A DNA stretch of 64,000 nt from Myxococcales bacterium (GTDB lineage Bacteria > Myxococcota_A > Polyangia > Haliangiales > Haliangiaceae), in NCBI GenBank assembly GCA_016717005.1, contig JADJUF010000049.1:248001-312000 (forward strand), written 5' to 3'. Positions within the stretch are counted from its first letter, which is position 1, and each line of letters begins with the position of its first letter. The position numbers and the translations under genes were made by a program. Under the pieces are notes generated by a model. That model worked only from the letters and a program-made list of their open reading frames with translations, was not told the origin of the DNA and did not search any database. This document shows positions 1 through 10,647 of this stretch, piece after piece.

Positions 1-53
1 GATCCGGTCGACCTGCATCGGCGGCGGAGCCTTCCGCGCGCCCGAGGAGTGCT

Positions 54-1273
54 ATGCCCCCGTCCCCTTCGCGCGGCTGATCGCCGCCGCGCTCATGCTG
101 TCTACGGCACCCGCCCGTGGCGACGAGGTCGTGGTCGATCTCGCCGCCGCGCTGGCCCGGGCCGCCACCGATGGACCGACGATGATCGCCGCGCGCGGCC
201 ACACCGTCGAGGCCGAGGCCACGCGGGTCGGCGCCCGGGTCCGCGCCGCCAACCCGGCGCTCGCGATCGCCGTCGGCCCTCGGTTCGCCGACGCCGCCAC
301 GGTCGACCTGCACCTCGAGCTGGCCCAGCCGATCAGCAGCGGCGCGCCGCGCCGCGCCCGCCTGGCCCTGGCCGCCGCCGCGATCGCCCACGCCGCCGCC
401 GAGGCCGACGAGGTCGCGCGCGCGGCGCAGCGGGCGACCGCCCGGGCCTTCGTCGACGCGCTCTACGCCGAGCGCCTGGTCGCGACGCTGGCCGACGCCG
501 CCGCGCTGGCCGAGCGCGCCGCCACGGTCGCCGCCCGCCGCCGCGCCGCCGGCGACGCCACCGATCTCGACGTCGATCGGGCCCAGATCGCGGTCGGCCG
601 CGCCCGAGCCGCGGGCCGCGCCGCCGAGGTCGAGCGGGCGCGCACGCTGGGCGAGCTGGCCGGGCTGATCGGCCTGTCCGCCGCCGACGCGCTGACGGTG
701 ATCGGCGCGCTCGAGGTCGACCCGCCGCTGGCGCTGGCGGCGCTCGAGGCCGCGGTCGACGCGCGCCCCGAGCTGCGCCGGCTCGACGCCGAGGCCGCGC
801 TGGCCCACGCCGAGGCGCGCCTGGCCCACGCCGACGCGCGGCCCGGGGTCGAACTGTCGCTGGCCTACGATCGCGAGGCCGACGAGCAGCGGGTGCTGGG
901 CGGCGTGCGCATCACCTGGCCGTTGTGGGATCGGGGCCAGGGCCCGGCGGCGATCGCCGCCGCCCGCGCCACGCGGGTCGCCGCCGAGCGCGCCGCCGCG
1001 GCCCGGGCGGCCCGGCGTGAGGTCGCCGACGCGTTCGCGGTCTACCAGCGCGCGCGCGCCGCGGTCGCCGGCTTCGAGGCCGACGTGCTGCCGGCGCTCG
1101 ACGACGGCGAGGCGCTCCTGACCCGCGGCGTCGAAACTGGCACGTTGACCATCACCGACTCCCTGGCGGCGCGGCAGGAGCTGCTCGACGGCCGCCGCGC
1201 GTACCTCGAGCACCTCCGCGACCGCGCCCAGGCGCGCGTCGCCGCGCTGCTCACCGCCGGGGTGACGCCGTGA
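54..1273 (+). CDS. TolC/CzcC-family outer-membrane efflux protein, apparent frameshift at the N-terminus
   Basis: Outer-membrane channel of a heavy-metal RND pump. The frame from 95 to 1273 encodes a long Ala/Arg-rich helical protein with the two-fold OEP layout and the family-like segment ITWPLWDRGQG. No start fits that frame: it stays open to the window edge, yet ATG 95 falls inside a hydrophobic segment. ATG 54 has a good Shine-Dalgarno (GAGGAG, 44-49) but stops after eight codons. Adding one C to the C-run at 57-61 joins ATG 54 to the long frame and yields a convincing signal peptide (MPPVPFARLIAAALMLSTAP). I therefore infer a one-base deletion, real or from sequencing, and a protein of about 406 aa. 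The next gene overlaps its stop (GTGA). Family assignment is firm; the start is inference. Confidence 0.8.
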
Positions 1274-2451
1274 GGCCCGCGACCCTGGTGGCGCTGCTGG
1301 CGCTCGCGGCGTGCGGTGACCGCGAGCGCGCCGCGCCCGCCGGCCACGCCGATCACCACGACGACCCCGGCGCGGCCGATCCGCACGCCGACGGCGATCA
1401 CCCGGCGGCGCCCGACCGCGTCGAGATCGCGCCCGAGATGCGCCGCGATCTGCGGGTCACCACCGCACGGGCCGAGGCCCGCCCCGCCGGCGAGCAGGTG
1501 GCGGCGCTCGGCGAGCTTCAGGTCAACCAGGACGCGTACGCCGAGGTCGCTGCGCCGGCGCCGGCGCGGGTGGTCAAGGTCCTGGCCCGGGCCGGCGACG
1601 AGGTCGCGCTGGGCCAGCCGCTGGTCGAGCTGTACAGCGCCGACGCCGGCCTGACCCGGGCCGAGGCCCAGGCCGCGGCGGCGCGGGTCACCGTCGCCCG
1701 CGGCAACCTCGCGCGGCTGCGCGGGCTGGCCGCCGAGCGGCTGGTCACCGAGCGCGAGGTGCTCGAGGCCGAGGCCGCGCTCACCACCGCGACCGCCGAC
1801 GCCCAGGTCGCGACCGCGGCGGCCCGAGCCTACGCCGGCGCCCGCGGCGGCGCCGGCCTGGTGCTGCGCGCGCCGGTGGCCGGCACGGTGATCGCGCGCG
1901 ACGTGGTGATCGGCCAGCTGGCCGATCCGACGCGCACCCTGTACCGCATCGGCGATCTGTCGACGCTGTGGCTGGTCGCGCACGTGTTCGAGCGCGACGC
2001 GGTGCGCCTGCGGGTCGGGAGCACCGGCACCGCCACCTTCGCCGCGCTGCCCGGCCGCACGATCGACGGCGTCGTCACGTGGATCGGCCGCGAGGTCGAC
2101 GCCGCGTCGCGCACGATCCCGGTGCGCATGGACGTCGCGAACGCCGACGGCGTGCTGCGCCCCGGCATGTCGGCGATGGTGGCGCTGGCGCTGGGCGACA
2201 GCGGCGGCACGGTCGTGACGGTGCCGCTGGCCGCGGTGCAGCGGGTCGACGCCGCGTGGGTGGTGTTCGTGCCGGTCGGGCCCGGCGCGTTCGAGGCGCG
2301 CCGGGTCGGGCGCGGCCGCGAGCTGGCCGGCGAGCTGGAGATCCTCAGCGGCCTGGCCCCCGGCGACGAGGTCGTGGTCGACGGCGCGTTCCTGCTCAAG
2401 GCCGAGGCCGACAAGGCCCGCGGCGCCGGAGGCGATCATGACCACCACTAG
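1270..2451 (+). CDS. Heavy-metal RND periplasmic adaptor (CzcB/CusB-like), His-rich lipoprotein
   Basis: Membrane-fusion protein linking the RND pump to the outer-membrane channel. GTG start in a 4-bp GTGA overlap with the preceding stop. Signal peptide ends in a lipobox (LALAACG). A His/Asp-rich stretch follows (HADHHDDPG, then PHADGDH), and the C-terminus ends GGDHDHH; both are plausible metal-binding tails. The core has the biotinyl-lipoyl-like half motif (PAPARVVKVLARAGDEVALGQ), a helical hairpin and the second lipoyl half (LRAPVAGTVIARDVVIGQL), then beta-barrel segments with the family-typical SRTIPVRMDV and LRPGMSAMV. 393 aa. The metal is not readable from sequence; Zn/Co/Ni/Cd and Cu/Ag are all possible. 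Confidence 0.9.
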   Translation: MRPATLVALLALAACGDRERAAPAGHADHHDDPGAADPHADGDHPAAPDRVEIAPEMRRDLRVTTARAEARPAGEQVAALGELQVNQDAYAEVAAPAPARVVKVLARAGDEVALGQPLVELYSADAGLTRAEAQAAAARVTVARGNLARLRGLAAERLVTEREVLEAEAALTTATADAQVATAAARAYAGARGGAGLVLRAPVAGTVIARDVVIGQLADPTRTLYRIGDLSTLWLVAHVFERDAVRLRVGSTGTATFAALPGRTIDGVVTWIGREVDAASRTIPVRMDVANADGVLRPGMSAMVALALGDSGGTVVTVPLAAVQRVDAAWVVFVPVGPGAFEARRVGRGRELAGELEILSGLAPGDEVVVDGAFLLKAEADKARGAGGDHDHH

Positions 2452-5400
2452 ACCGGTCACGCTGATCGATCGCGTCATCCTGGCGTGCTTCGGGACGCCG
2501 CTGATCGCGGTGCTCTTGACGTTGGCCGGCGCCGCGCTCGGCGCCACCTGGCTGCGCGAGCTGCCGCGCGACGTCTTCCCCGACCTGTCGGCGCCGGTGT
2601 TCAACGTGATCGCGCAGAACCCGGCGATGGCCGCCGAGGAGCTCGAGCTGCGCGTGGCGATCCCGATCGAGACCGCGCTGGCCGGCCTGCCCGACGTGCG
2701 CCGGGTCCGGTCGGCGTCGTCGGCCGGCGTCGCGCAGGTGACGATCGAGTTCGAGCCCGACGTCGCCTACGAGCGCGCGCGGCAGCGGGTCGCCGAGCGG
2801 CTGAGCCAGGTCGCGCTGCCGCCCGGCACCAGCGCGCCGCTGCTGTCGAGCCTCAGCGGCCGGCTCAACGAGATCTTCGAGTTCACGATCGAGGCCGACC
2901 CCGGCACCGCCGACCTGATGACGCTGCGCGATCTGGCCGAGCACGAGATCAAGAACCGGCTCCTGGCGGTGCCCGGCGTCGCCGCGGTCGAGCGGCTGGG
3001 CGGCTACCTGCGCGAGTTCCAGATCCAGGTGGACCCCGATCGCATGGCGGCCCGCGGCGTGACGCTGGCCGAGCTGGTCCACGCCGCCGAGGGCACCAGC
3101 GCCACCGCCGCCGGCGGCTTCGTCACCCAGGGCCCGATGGAGTGGACGGTCCACGCCGACGCCCGGGCCCACAGCGTCGCCGACATCGCCGCGACCGTCG
3201 TGGCGGTGCGCGGCCGGACGCCGGTGCTCCTGGGCGACGTCGCCGACGTGCGCGAGGGGCCGGCGGTGCGGCGCGGCCTGGCCCACCGGCTGGCCGGCGA
3301 GGTGGTGAGCTGCCGCGTCGTGCGGCAGTTCGGCGCCGACACCGTGACCGTCGCCGACGGCGTGCGCCGCGCGCTGGCCGAGCTGCAGCCGGGCCTGCCG
3401 CCGGGCGTGAAGGTGCGCGTGGTCTACGATCAATCGCAGCTGGTGCGCTCGGCGCTGGGCGGCGTGGGCCGCGCGGTCCTGATCGGCGCCGGGCTGGTGG
3501 TGCTGGTGCTGTTCGGGCTGCTCGGCAACCTGCGCGCGGCGCTGCTGGTCACGCTGACCCTGCCGCTGTCGCTGGCGCTGGCCGGCGTGTTCCTGCGCCT
3601 GGCCGGCATCGGCCTCAACACGATGACGCTGGGCGGCCTGGCGATCGCGGTCGGCCTGCTGGTCGACGCCGCGATCATCGTCGCCGAGAACGTCGTCCAC
3701 CGGCTGTCGGCGCACCCGGCCGCCGACCGACGCGCGCGGGCGCTGGCGGCGGTGCTCGAGGTCGGCCGCCCGATCGCGTTCGCCACCGCGATCGTCGTCG
3801 CGGTGTTCGTGCCGCTGTTCGCGATGACCGGCATCGAGGGCCGGATGTACGCGCCGCTGGCCGGCGCCGTGATCGCGGCGATGCTGGCGTCCTTGGTGCT
3901 GGCGCTGGCGCTGGTGCCGGTGCTGGCCGCGGCGATGCTGCGCCCGCGCCGCGCCGATCGCCCCGAGGACGTCGCGCTGGTCCGCTGGATCAAGCGCGGC
4001 TACCGGCCGCTGCTCGACGGCGCGCTCCGCCACGCCGGCTGGGTGCGGCTGGGCACGCTCGCGATCACGGTGCCGGCGCTGTGGCTGGCGACCCAGCTCG
4101 GCTCCGACTTCATGCCCGAGCTCGACGAGGGCGCGGTGCTGATGCAGACCTCGCTGCCGGCCGAGGCCTCGCTCGACGAGGTCGATCGCCTCAACCACCG
4201 CGTCGAGGACGTGCTGCGCGCCTTCCCCGAGGTCGAGGACGTCGTCCGCCGCACCGGCCGCGGCGAGCACACCGAGGATCCGATGCCGCACACGCTGTCC
4301 GACGTGCTGATCGTGCTACGCCCCGACCGCGCGCGCTCGACCGCGGCGCTCGAGGCGGCGATGCGCGAGGCGGTCGAGCCGATCCCCGGGCTGTCGGCGT
4401 CGTTCACGACCCCGCTGGGCATGCGCATCGACGAGGGCCTGGGCGGCACGACGGCCGACCTCGCGGTGCGGATCTTCGGCCCCGACCTGGCGACCCTCGG
4501 CGAGCTGGCCGAGCGCGCCGCGGCGATCCTGGGCCAGGTCGACGGCGTCACCGACGTCCGCGCCGAGCGCCCCACCGGCCTGCCGCAGCTGCAGGTCGAG
4601 ATCGATCGCGCCGCGGTGGCGCGGGTCGGCCTGACCCCGGGCGACGTCACCGACGCGGTGGCGATCGGCCTGGCCGGCCGGGTGGTCGGCGAGGTGGCGG
4701 TCGGCCAGCGCCGCTACGACCTGGTGGTGCGCCTGGCCGAGGATCACCGCAACGACGGCGCGGCGCTGAACGCGCTCTTGGTCGACGGCCACGATCAGTC
4801 GCGCATCCCGCTGGGCAAGCTGGCGCGGATCGAGCCCGGCTTCGGCCCCGGCACGATCAAGCGCGAGGCCGGCAGCCGGCGGGTCGCGGTCGAGGCCTCG
4901 GTGGCCGGCCGCGATCTCGGCTCGACCGCGGCGGCGGTGCGCGCGGCGCTGACGCGCGAGCTCGAGCTGCCGCCGGGCTACTTCGTCGACGTCGGCGGCA
5001 AGGTCGAGACCCAGGCCCGGGCCCAGCGCGCGCTGGTGATCGCGATCGCGATCGCCGTGCTCGCGGTGTTCGTGCTGCTGTACCTGGCGGTGCGCACGCT
5101 GGCCGAGACGCTGGTGATCCTGGCGACGCTCCCCGACGCGTTCGTCGGCGGCATCGTCGCCCTGTGGCTGGCCGGCGAGACCTGGAGCGTGTCGGCGCTG
5201 GTCGGGCTGATCGGCCTGTTCGGCATCGCGGTGCAGAACGGCCTGGTGCTGGTGGCCCAGACCCGCGACCTGTGCGCCGAGGGCCGCGCGTTCCCGGTCG
5301 CGCTGCGCGAGGCGTGCCTGGGCCGGGTCCGGCCCAAGATCATGACCGCGGCCACCGCGATCCTCGGCCTGATGCCGCTGCTGGTGCTGCGCCTGCACGG

Positions 5401-5560
5401 CACCGAGCTCGAGCGGCCGCTCGCGATCGTGATGATCGGCGGCCTGGTCACCTCGACCCTGTTCACGCTGCTCGCGCTGCCGACGTTCTACGAGTTCGTC
5501 CACGACCTCGGCGTGCGCTGGCGGGCCCGCCGCGCCGACGCGCCCGGCCACGCCAGCTGA
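2438..5560 (+). CDS. Heavy-metal efflux RND transporter, CzcA/CusA family
   Basis: Inner-membrane proton-driven pump of RND operon 1, 1040 aa, normal length for HME-RND. It overlaps the adaptor gene by 14 bp. N-terminal TM1 is followed by the hallmark LPRDVFPDLSAP; periplasmic porter domains alternate with TM clusters. The TM4 region reads LGGLAIAVGLLVDAAIIVAENVVHRL, keeping the VD...EN acidic pair but lacking the DFG aspartate of classical CzcA, so it resembles the CusA-like or unassigned HME groups. Other conserved segments are MPELDEGAV, FPEVEDVVRRTGRGEHTEDPMPHT and FGIAVQNGLVLV. Substrate is not assigned. It differs in sequence from the second pump in this window, so the two operons are not a recent duplication. 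Confidence 0.93.
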   Translation: MTTTRPVTLIDRVILACFGTPLIAVLLTLAGAALGATWLRELPRDVFPDLSAPVFNVIAQNPAMAAEELELRVAIPIETALAGLPDVRRVRSASSAGVAQVTIEFEPDVAYERARQRVAERLSQVALPPGTSAPLLSSLSGRLNEIFEFTIEADPGTADLMTLRDLAEHEIKNRLLAVPGVAAVERLGGYLREFQIQVDPDRMAARGVTLAELVHAAEGTSATAAGGFVTQGPMEWTVHADARAHSVADIAATVVAVRGRTPVLLGDVADVREGPAVRRGLAHRLAGEVVSCRVVRQFGADTVTVADGVRRALAELQPGLPPGVKVRVVYDQSQLVRSALGGVGRAVLIGAGLVVLVLFGLLGNLRAALLVTLTLPLSLALAGVFLRLAGIGLNTMTLGGLAIAVGLLVDAAIIVAENVVHRLSAHPAADRRARALAAVLEVGRPIAFATAIVVAVFVPLFAMTGIEGRMYAPLAGAVIAAMLASLVLALALVPVLAAAMLRPRRADRPEDVALVRWIKRGYRPLLDGALRHAGWVRLGTLAITVPALWLATQLGSDFMPELDEGAVLMQTSLPAEASLDEVDRLNHRVEDVLRAFPEVEDVVRRTGRGEHTEDPMPHTLSDVLIVLRPDRARSTAALEAAMREAVEPIPGLSASFTTPLGMRIDEGLGGTTADLAVRIFGPDLATLGELAERAAAILGQVDGVTDVRAERPTGLPQLQVEIDRAAVARVGLTPGDVTDAVAIGLAGRVVGEVAVGQRRYDLVVRLAEDHRNDGAALNALLVDGHDQSRIPLGKLARIEPGFGPGTIKREAGSRRVAVEASVAGRDLGSTAAAVRAALTRELELPPGYFVDVGGKVETQARAQRALVIAIAIAVLAVFVLLYLAVRTLAETLVILATLPDAFVGGIVALWLAGETWSVSALVGLIGLFGIAVQNGLVLVAQTRDLCAEGRAFPVALREACLGRVRPKIMTAATAILGLMPLLVLRLHGTELERPLAIVMIGGLVTSTLFTLLALPTFYEFVHDLGVRWRARRADAPGHAS

Positions 5561-5729
5561 GCCGCCGGGGCGACGTGGCGGTCGGGCCCACCAGCGCGGC
5601 GGGCCCCACCGCCAGCGCCCTGGCGAGCCTCGATCGGCTGAGGCTTGTTCGCCGTGCAAAATCGGGCGGTCGGCCCGACCACGGTGCCCCTCTGGCGGTA
5701 GGATAGATCCTGGCTATGGTGACCCGACG
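5561..5729. other. Intergenic region between RND operon 1 and grpE
   Basis: 169 bp without a gene. It holds two GGGCCC hexamers around 5586-5606 that could pair, but no following T-run, so only a weak terminator candidate. I looked for a CIRCE element (TTAGCACTC-N9-GAGTGCTAA) and for an obvious sigma-70 promoter ahead of grpE and saw neither. The slightly AT-richer stretch at 5640-5665 is the only promoter-like region. Confidence 0.4.
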
Positions 5730-6335
5730 ATGAGTGAAGACGACGTTCCTGCCTCCGACGCCCCTGACGATCCCGCCGACGGCGGCCTGCTGGTCGAGGT
5801 CGACGCACCCGACCCCGCGCCGGTCGATCGCGCCACCGAGCTCGAGGCCGAGCTGGCCGCGTCCAAGGCCAAGGCCAAGGAGAACTGGGACAAGTTCTTG
5901 CGCGCCACCGCCGACCTCGAGAACTACCGGCGCCGCGCCAAGCGCGACCTCGACGACGCCAAGGCCGAGTCGCGGACCCGGGTGCTCAAGGAGATGCTGC
6001 CGGTGGTCGACAACCTCGAGCGCGCGCTGGCCCACACCGAGGGCGTCGACGCGGCCTCGCTGCTCGAGGGTGTCCGCCTCGTGCTCCGGCAGTTCACCCA
6101 CGCGCTCGAGAAGTGCGAAGTGACGGCGATCGACGCCGACGGCCAGCCGTTCGATCCCAACCTGCACGAGGCGATCGGCCAGCAGGACAGCGACGCCCCG
6201 CCGGGCTCGGTGGTCTCGGTGCTGCAGAAGGGGTACCGCCTGGCCGATCGCTTGCTGCGCCCGTCGCTGGTCGTGGTCGCGCGCGCCCGGGCCGAGGCGC
6301 CACCGTCCGAGCCGGGGCCGGCCGAGAACACGTGA
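5730..6335 (+). CDS. grpE: Nucleotide exchange factor GrpE
   Basis: Co-chaperone that releases ADP from DnaK. 201 aa. An acidic N-terminal tail (about residues 1-35) is followed by a long coiled coil (ELEAELAASKAKAKENWDKFLRA, then DLENYRRRAKRD) and the C-terminal beta-domain signature FDPNLHEAIGQQ ... GSVVSVLQKGYRLADRLLRPSLVVVA. It lies 7 bp before dnaK, in the usual grpE-dnaK-dnaJ order. ATG start chosen because the acidic tail matches the family; no strong Shine-Dalgarno is seen. No HrcA gene or CIRCE element is visible, so control of this operon cannot be read from the window. Confidence 0.97.
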   Translation: MSEDDVPASDAPDDPADGGLLVEVDAPDPAPVDRATELEAELAASKAKAKENWDKFLRATADLENYRRRAKRDLDDAKAESRTRVLKEMLPVVDNLERALAHTEGVDAASLLEGVRLVLRQFTHALEKCEVTAIDADGQPFDPNLHEAIGQQDSDAPPGSVVSVLQKGYRLADRLLRPSLVVVARARAEAPPSEPGPAENT

Positions 6336-6342
6336 TCGCCTG

Positions 6343-8176
<1,834 letters not shown>

Positions 8177-8196
<20 letters not shown>

Positions 8197-9082
8197 CTAC
8201 TACGACGTGCTCGGCGTCGGCCGCCAGGCCGACGACGGCGAGATCAAGCGGGCCTACCGCGACCTCGCGCGTCGGTACCACCCGGATCTCAACCCGACCG
8301 GGGCCGAGCGCTTCAAGGAGATCAACGCGGCCTACGCGGTCCTGTCGGACGCGCGCGAGCGCACGCGCTACGATCGCTTCGGCCACGACGGCGACGGCGG
8401 CGGCGGCTTCGGCTCGATGGTCGACGCGGTCGAGGACGTGATCAGCGGCCTGCGGAAGCGCCGCGGCAAGCAGCGCGGGCGCGACCTGCGCTACACGCTC
8501 GAGATCACCTTCGAGGAGGCGGTGTTCGGCTGCACCAAGGCGATCACGGTGCCGCTGACGCCGGGCGTGAGCGGCGGCCCGACCCGCGAGTTCTCGGTCG
8601 CGATCCCCGCCGGCACCAAGGAGGGCGGGGTCAAGGTGCTGCACGGCGACGGCGAGCCCGGCAAGGGCGGCGCGGCGGCCGGCGACCTGCACGTGGTCGT
8701 CCGGGTCAAGGACCACCCGGTGTTCAAGCGCGACGGGCTCGACGTGGTGTCCGACGTCGCGGTGACGATGCCGCAGGCGGCGCTGGGCGCGGTCGTCGAG
8801 GTCGCGACCGTCGACGGCCCGGTCAAGATGCGCGTGCCCGAGGGCACCTCGACCGGCAAGGTGTTCCGGCTGCGCGGGCGCGGCGTGCCGCGCGGCCCCG
8901 GCAAGGCCGCGACCCGGGGCGATCACCTCGCCCGGGTGGTGGTCGTGACGCCGCAGGCGCTGACCGCGCGGCAGCGCGAGCTGTTCGAGGAGCTGGCCCG
9001 CACCTTCGGCAGCGAGCTGGCGCCGCGCCCGGCCGAGAAGAAGGGCCTGATCGATCGCATGCGCGATCTGCTCGATGGCTAG
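8177..9082 (+). CDS. DnaJ-family co-chaperone lacking the zinc-finger domain
   Basis: Hsp40 partner of the adjacent DnaK, 301 aa. The J-domain (about residues 7-70) carries the catalytic HPD (RYHPDLNP) and ends in the usual YDRFGHDG. A very short Gly-rich segment is followed directly by the beta-sandwich client-binding domains (FEEAVFGCTKAITVPL onward; the second half has GDLHVVVRVKDHPVFKRDGLDV). The four CxxCxGxG repeats of classical DnaJ are absent, so it is CbpA/type II-like. The position after dnaK is that of dnaJ, but I avoid the symbol because of the missing zinc domain. It starts within the end of dnaK and is itself overlapped by 8 bp by the next gene. Confidence 0.93.
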
Positions 9083-10556
9083 GGTGCTTCGTCCACGGCG
9101 AGGCCTGCCACGGGCGCGGCGCGACGACGACGGGCGCCGGCCCGGCGCTCGAAGCGCTGGCGCGCGGCCCCTGGAGAGGGCGGGGCGTCGCGGCCGCCCA
9201 GCAGCACCCGCGCGGCGCGCCAGGGCGCCGCTCGCCGTCGCCGCCACGATCGCCGCGCTCGGCTGTCGGGCGCCGGCGCCGGCGCCGATCGAGCCCGGCC
9301 TGGGCACCCGCCACGTGCGCGCGGACCGGCCCGACGCCGGCGCCCCCGCGCCGACGATCGCGCCCGACGCCGGCGTCCCCGCGCCCGTGATCGCGACCGA
9401 CACGATCGCGGTGCTGCTGCCGCTGTCGGGGCCGCACGCGGCGATCGGCGACGAGCTGCGGGCCGCGATCGAGCTGGCGCCCGACGACGGCGCCCGGCGG
9501 CTCGTGCTCGACACCGCGGGTGATCCGGCGCGGGCCGCGGCCGTGGTCGACGAGGCGGTCGCCGCCGGCGCGCTCGCGATCCTGGGCCCGGTCGGGGTGC
9601 GCGAGGCCGAGGCGGCGGCGGCGCGCGCGGTCGAGCTGCGCGTGCCGATCGCGCTCTTGTCGCCGACCGACGGTGAGCTGCGGGCGCGCGGCCTGTTCCG
9701 GCTGGTCGACTCGCCCGAGGGCGAGGCCCGGGCCGCCGCCGCGTTCGCCGCCGAGCTCGGGGTCGCCACCGTCGGCGTGCTGGCCCCGGACGACGAGGTC
9801 GGCGCCGCCGCCGCCGAGGCGTTCGCGGCCACCGCCGCCACCGTCGGGCTCACCGTCACCGCCCGCGGCGCGTACGCGCCCGACGGCAAGACCCTCGAGG
9901 CCGACGTCAAGGCGTTCCTGGGCCTCGACCCCAAGACCAACCCGCGCCTGGCCGCGCACCTGCGCCGCGCCGGCCGCCGCGGCTGGCAGACGTTCTCGCC
10001 CGACGTGCCGTTCGCGCTCCTGTACGTGCCCGATCGCTACGAGCGCGCCGCGCTGGTCGCGAGCTTCCTGCCGTACCTGGGCGTCGAGGTCCACAGCGAG
10101 GACTTCCCCGACCTCGACGCGCTCGCGCGCAAGCACGGCGGGCGACTGCCGCAGGTCGTGCAGCTGCTCGGCAGCGCCGCGTGGAACCACCCGAGCCTGA
10201 TCACCCGCGGCGGCCCGGCGGTCGAGGGCGCGCTGATCCTCGAGCCGTGCCCGCTCGCGCTCGGCGCGGCCGCCGCCACCGACTTCGTCGACGCGTTCCG
10301 CGCCCGCCGCCGCCGCGATCCCTCGCCCGCCGCCGCCGCCGCCCTCGACGCCTGGCGCCTCGTCGCCGCCGCCCGCGCCCACGCCGCGCTGATCGGCGGC
10401 CGCGATCCCCGCGCCGCGTTCATCGCCGCGCTCGCCGCCGCCACGCTCGACAACGGCGCCTGCGCCCCGGCCCGGGTCGGCCCCGACGGCCGCCTCGAGC
10501 GCGCGCCGGTCGTGCTCAAGGTCGACGCCGGCGCGCTCGTGGTCGAGCCGTACTGA
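9075..10556 (+). CDS. Periplasmic-binding-protein-like lipoprotein (penicillin-binding protein activator / LppC-type)
   Basis: 493 aa as drawn. The first 48 residues are Arg-rich and probably not native; GTG 9084 is an alternative start and no better in-frame start exists before the hydrophobic segment APLAVAATIAALGC, which looks like a lipobox with Cys near residue 64. After a Pro/Ala linker the protein shows a type I periplasmic-binding fold: IAVLLPLSGPHAAIGDELRAAIELA, AILGPVGVREAEAAA, VPIALLSPTDG and VGVLAPDD. This pattern is shared by LpoA/LppC-like PBP activators and branched-chain amino-acid binding proteins. No ABC permease genes are adjacent, which favours the first. Overlaps dnaJ by 8 bp, so probably co-transcribed with the chaperones. 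Confidence 0.7.
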   Translation: MARVLRPRRGLPRARRDDDGRRPGARSAGARPLERAGRRGRPAAPARRARAPLAVAATIAALGCRAPAPAPIEPGLGTRHVRADRPDAGAPAPTIAPDAGVPAPVIATDTIAVLLPLSGPHAAIGDELRAAIELAPDDGARRLVLDTAGDPARAAAVVDEAVAAGALAILGPVGVREAEAAAARAVELRVPIALLSPTDGELRARGLFRLVDSPEGEARAAAAFAAELGVATVGVLAPDDEVGAAAAEAFAATAATVGLTVTARGAYAPDGKTLEADVKAFLGLDPKTNPRLAAHLRRAGRRGWQTFSPDVPFALLYVPDRYERAALVASFLPYLGVEVHSEDFPDLDALARKHGGRLPQVVQLLGSAAWNHPSLITRGGPAVEGALILEPCPLALGAAAATDFVDAFRARRRRDPSPAAAAALDAWRLVAAARAHAALIGGRDPRAAFIAALAAATLDNGACAPARVGPDGRLERAPVVLKVDAGALVVEPY

Positions 10557-10559
10557 CCG

Positions 10560-10579
10560 CCGGTGGATCGATCCACCGG
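10560..10579. promoter_or_regulatory. Perfect 20-bp palindrome after the LppC-like gene
   Basis: Two uninterrupted 10-bp arms, CCGGTGGATC and GATCCACCGG, four bases after the stop codon. It could be a dyad operator for the histidine kinase gene that follows 69 bp later, or part of a transcription end. There is no T-run and no room for a loop in a perfect hairpin, which slightly favours a protein-binding site. Confidence 0.45.
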
Positions 10580-10647
10580 ACGGCGCCGCGCACAATATGC
10601 ACCGCCCCGGGCGTGACCTCAGCCGCGCCAGCGTGTCTGCTCGACCC

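Noticed and set aside
49..1020. GTG-started open frame overlapping the TolC-like gene
   Set aside because: The product is almost pure Arg/Gly/Ala/Pro, a shadow frame. The TolC-like frame has family features.
5561..5729. CIRCE/HrcA control of grpE
   Set aside because: No inverted TTAGCACTC-type repeat found.
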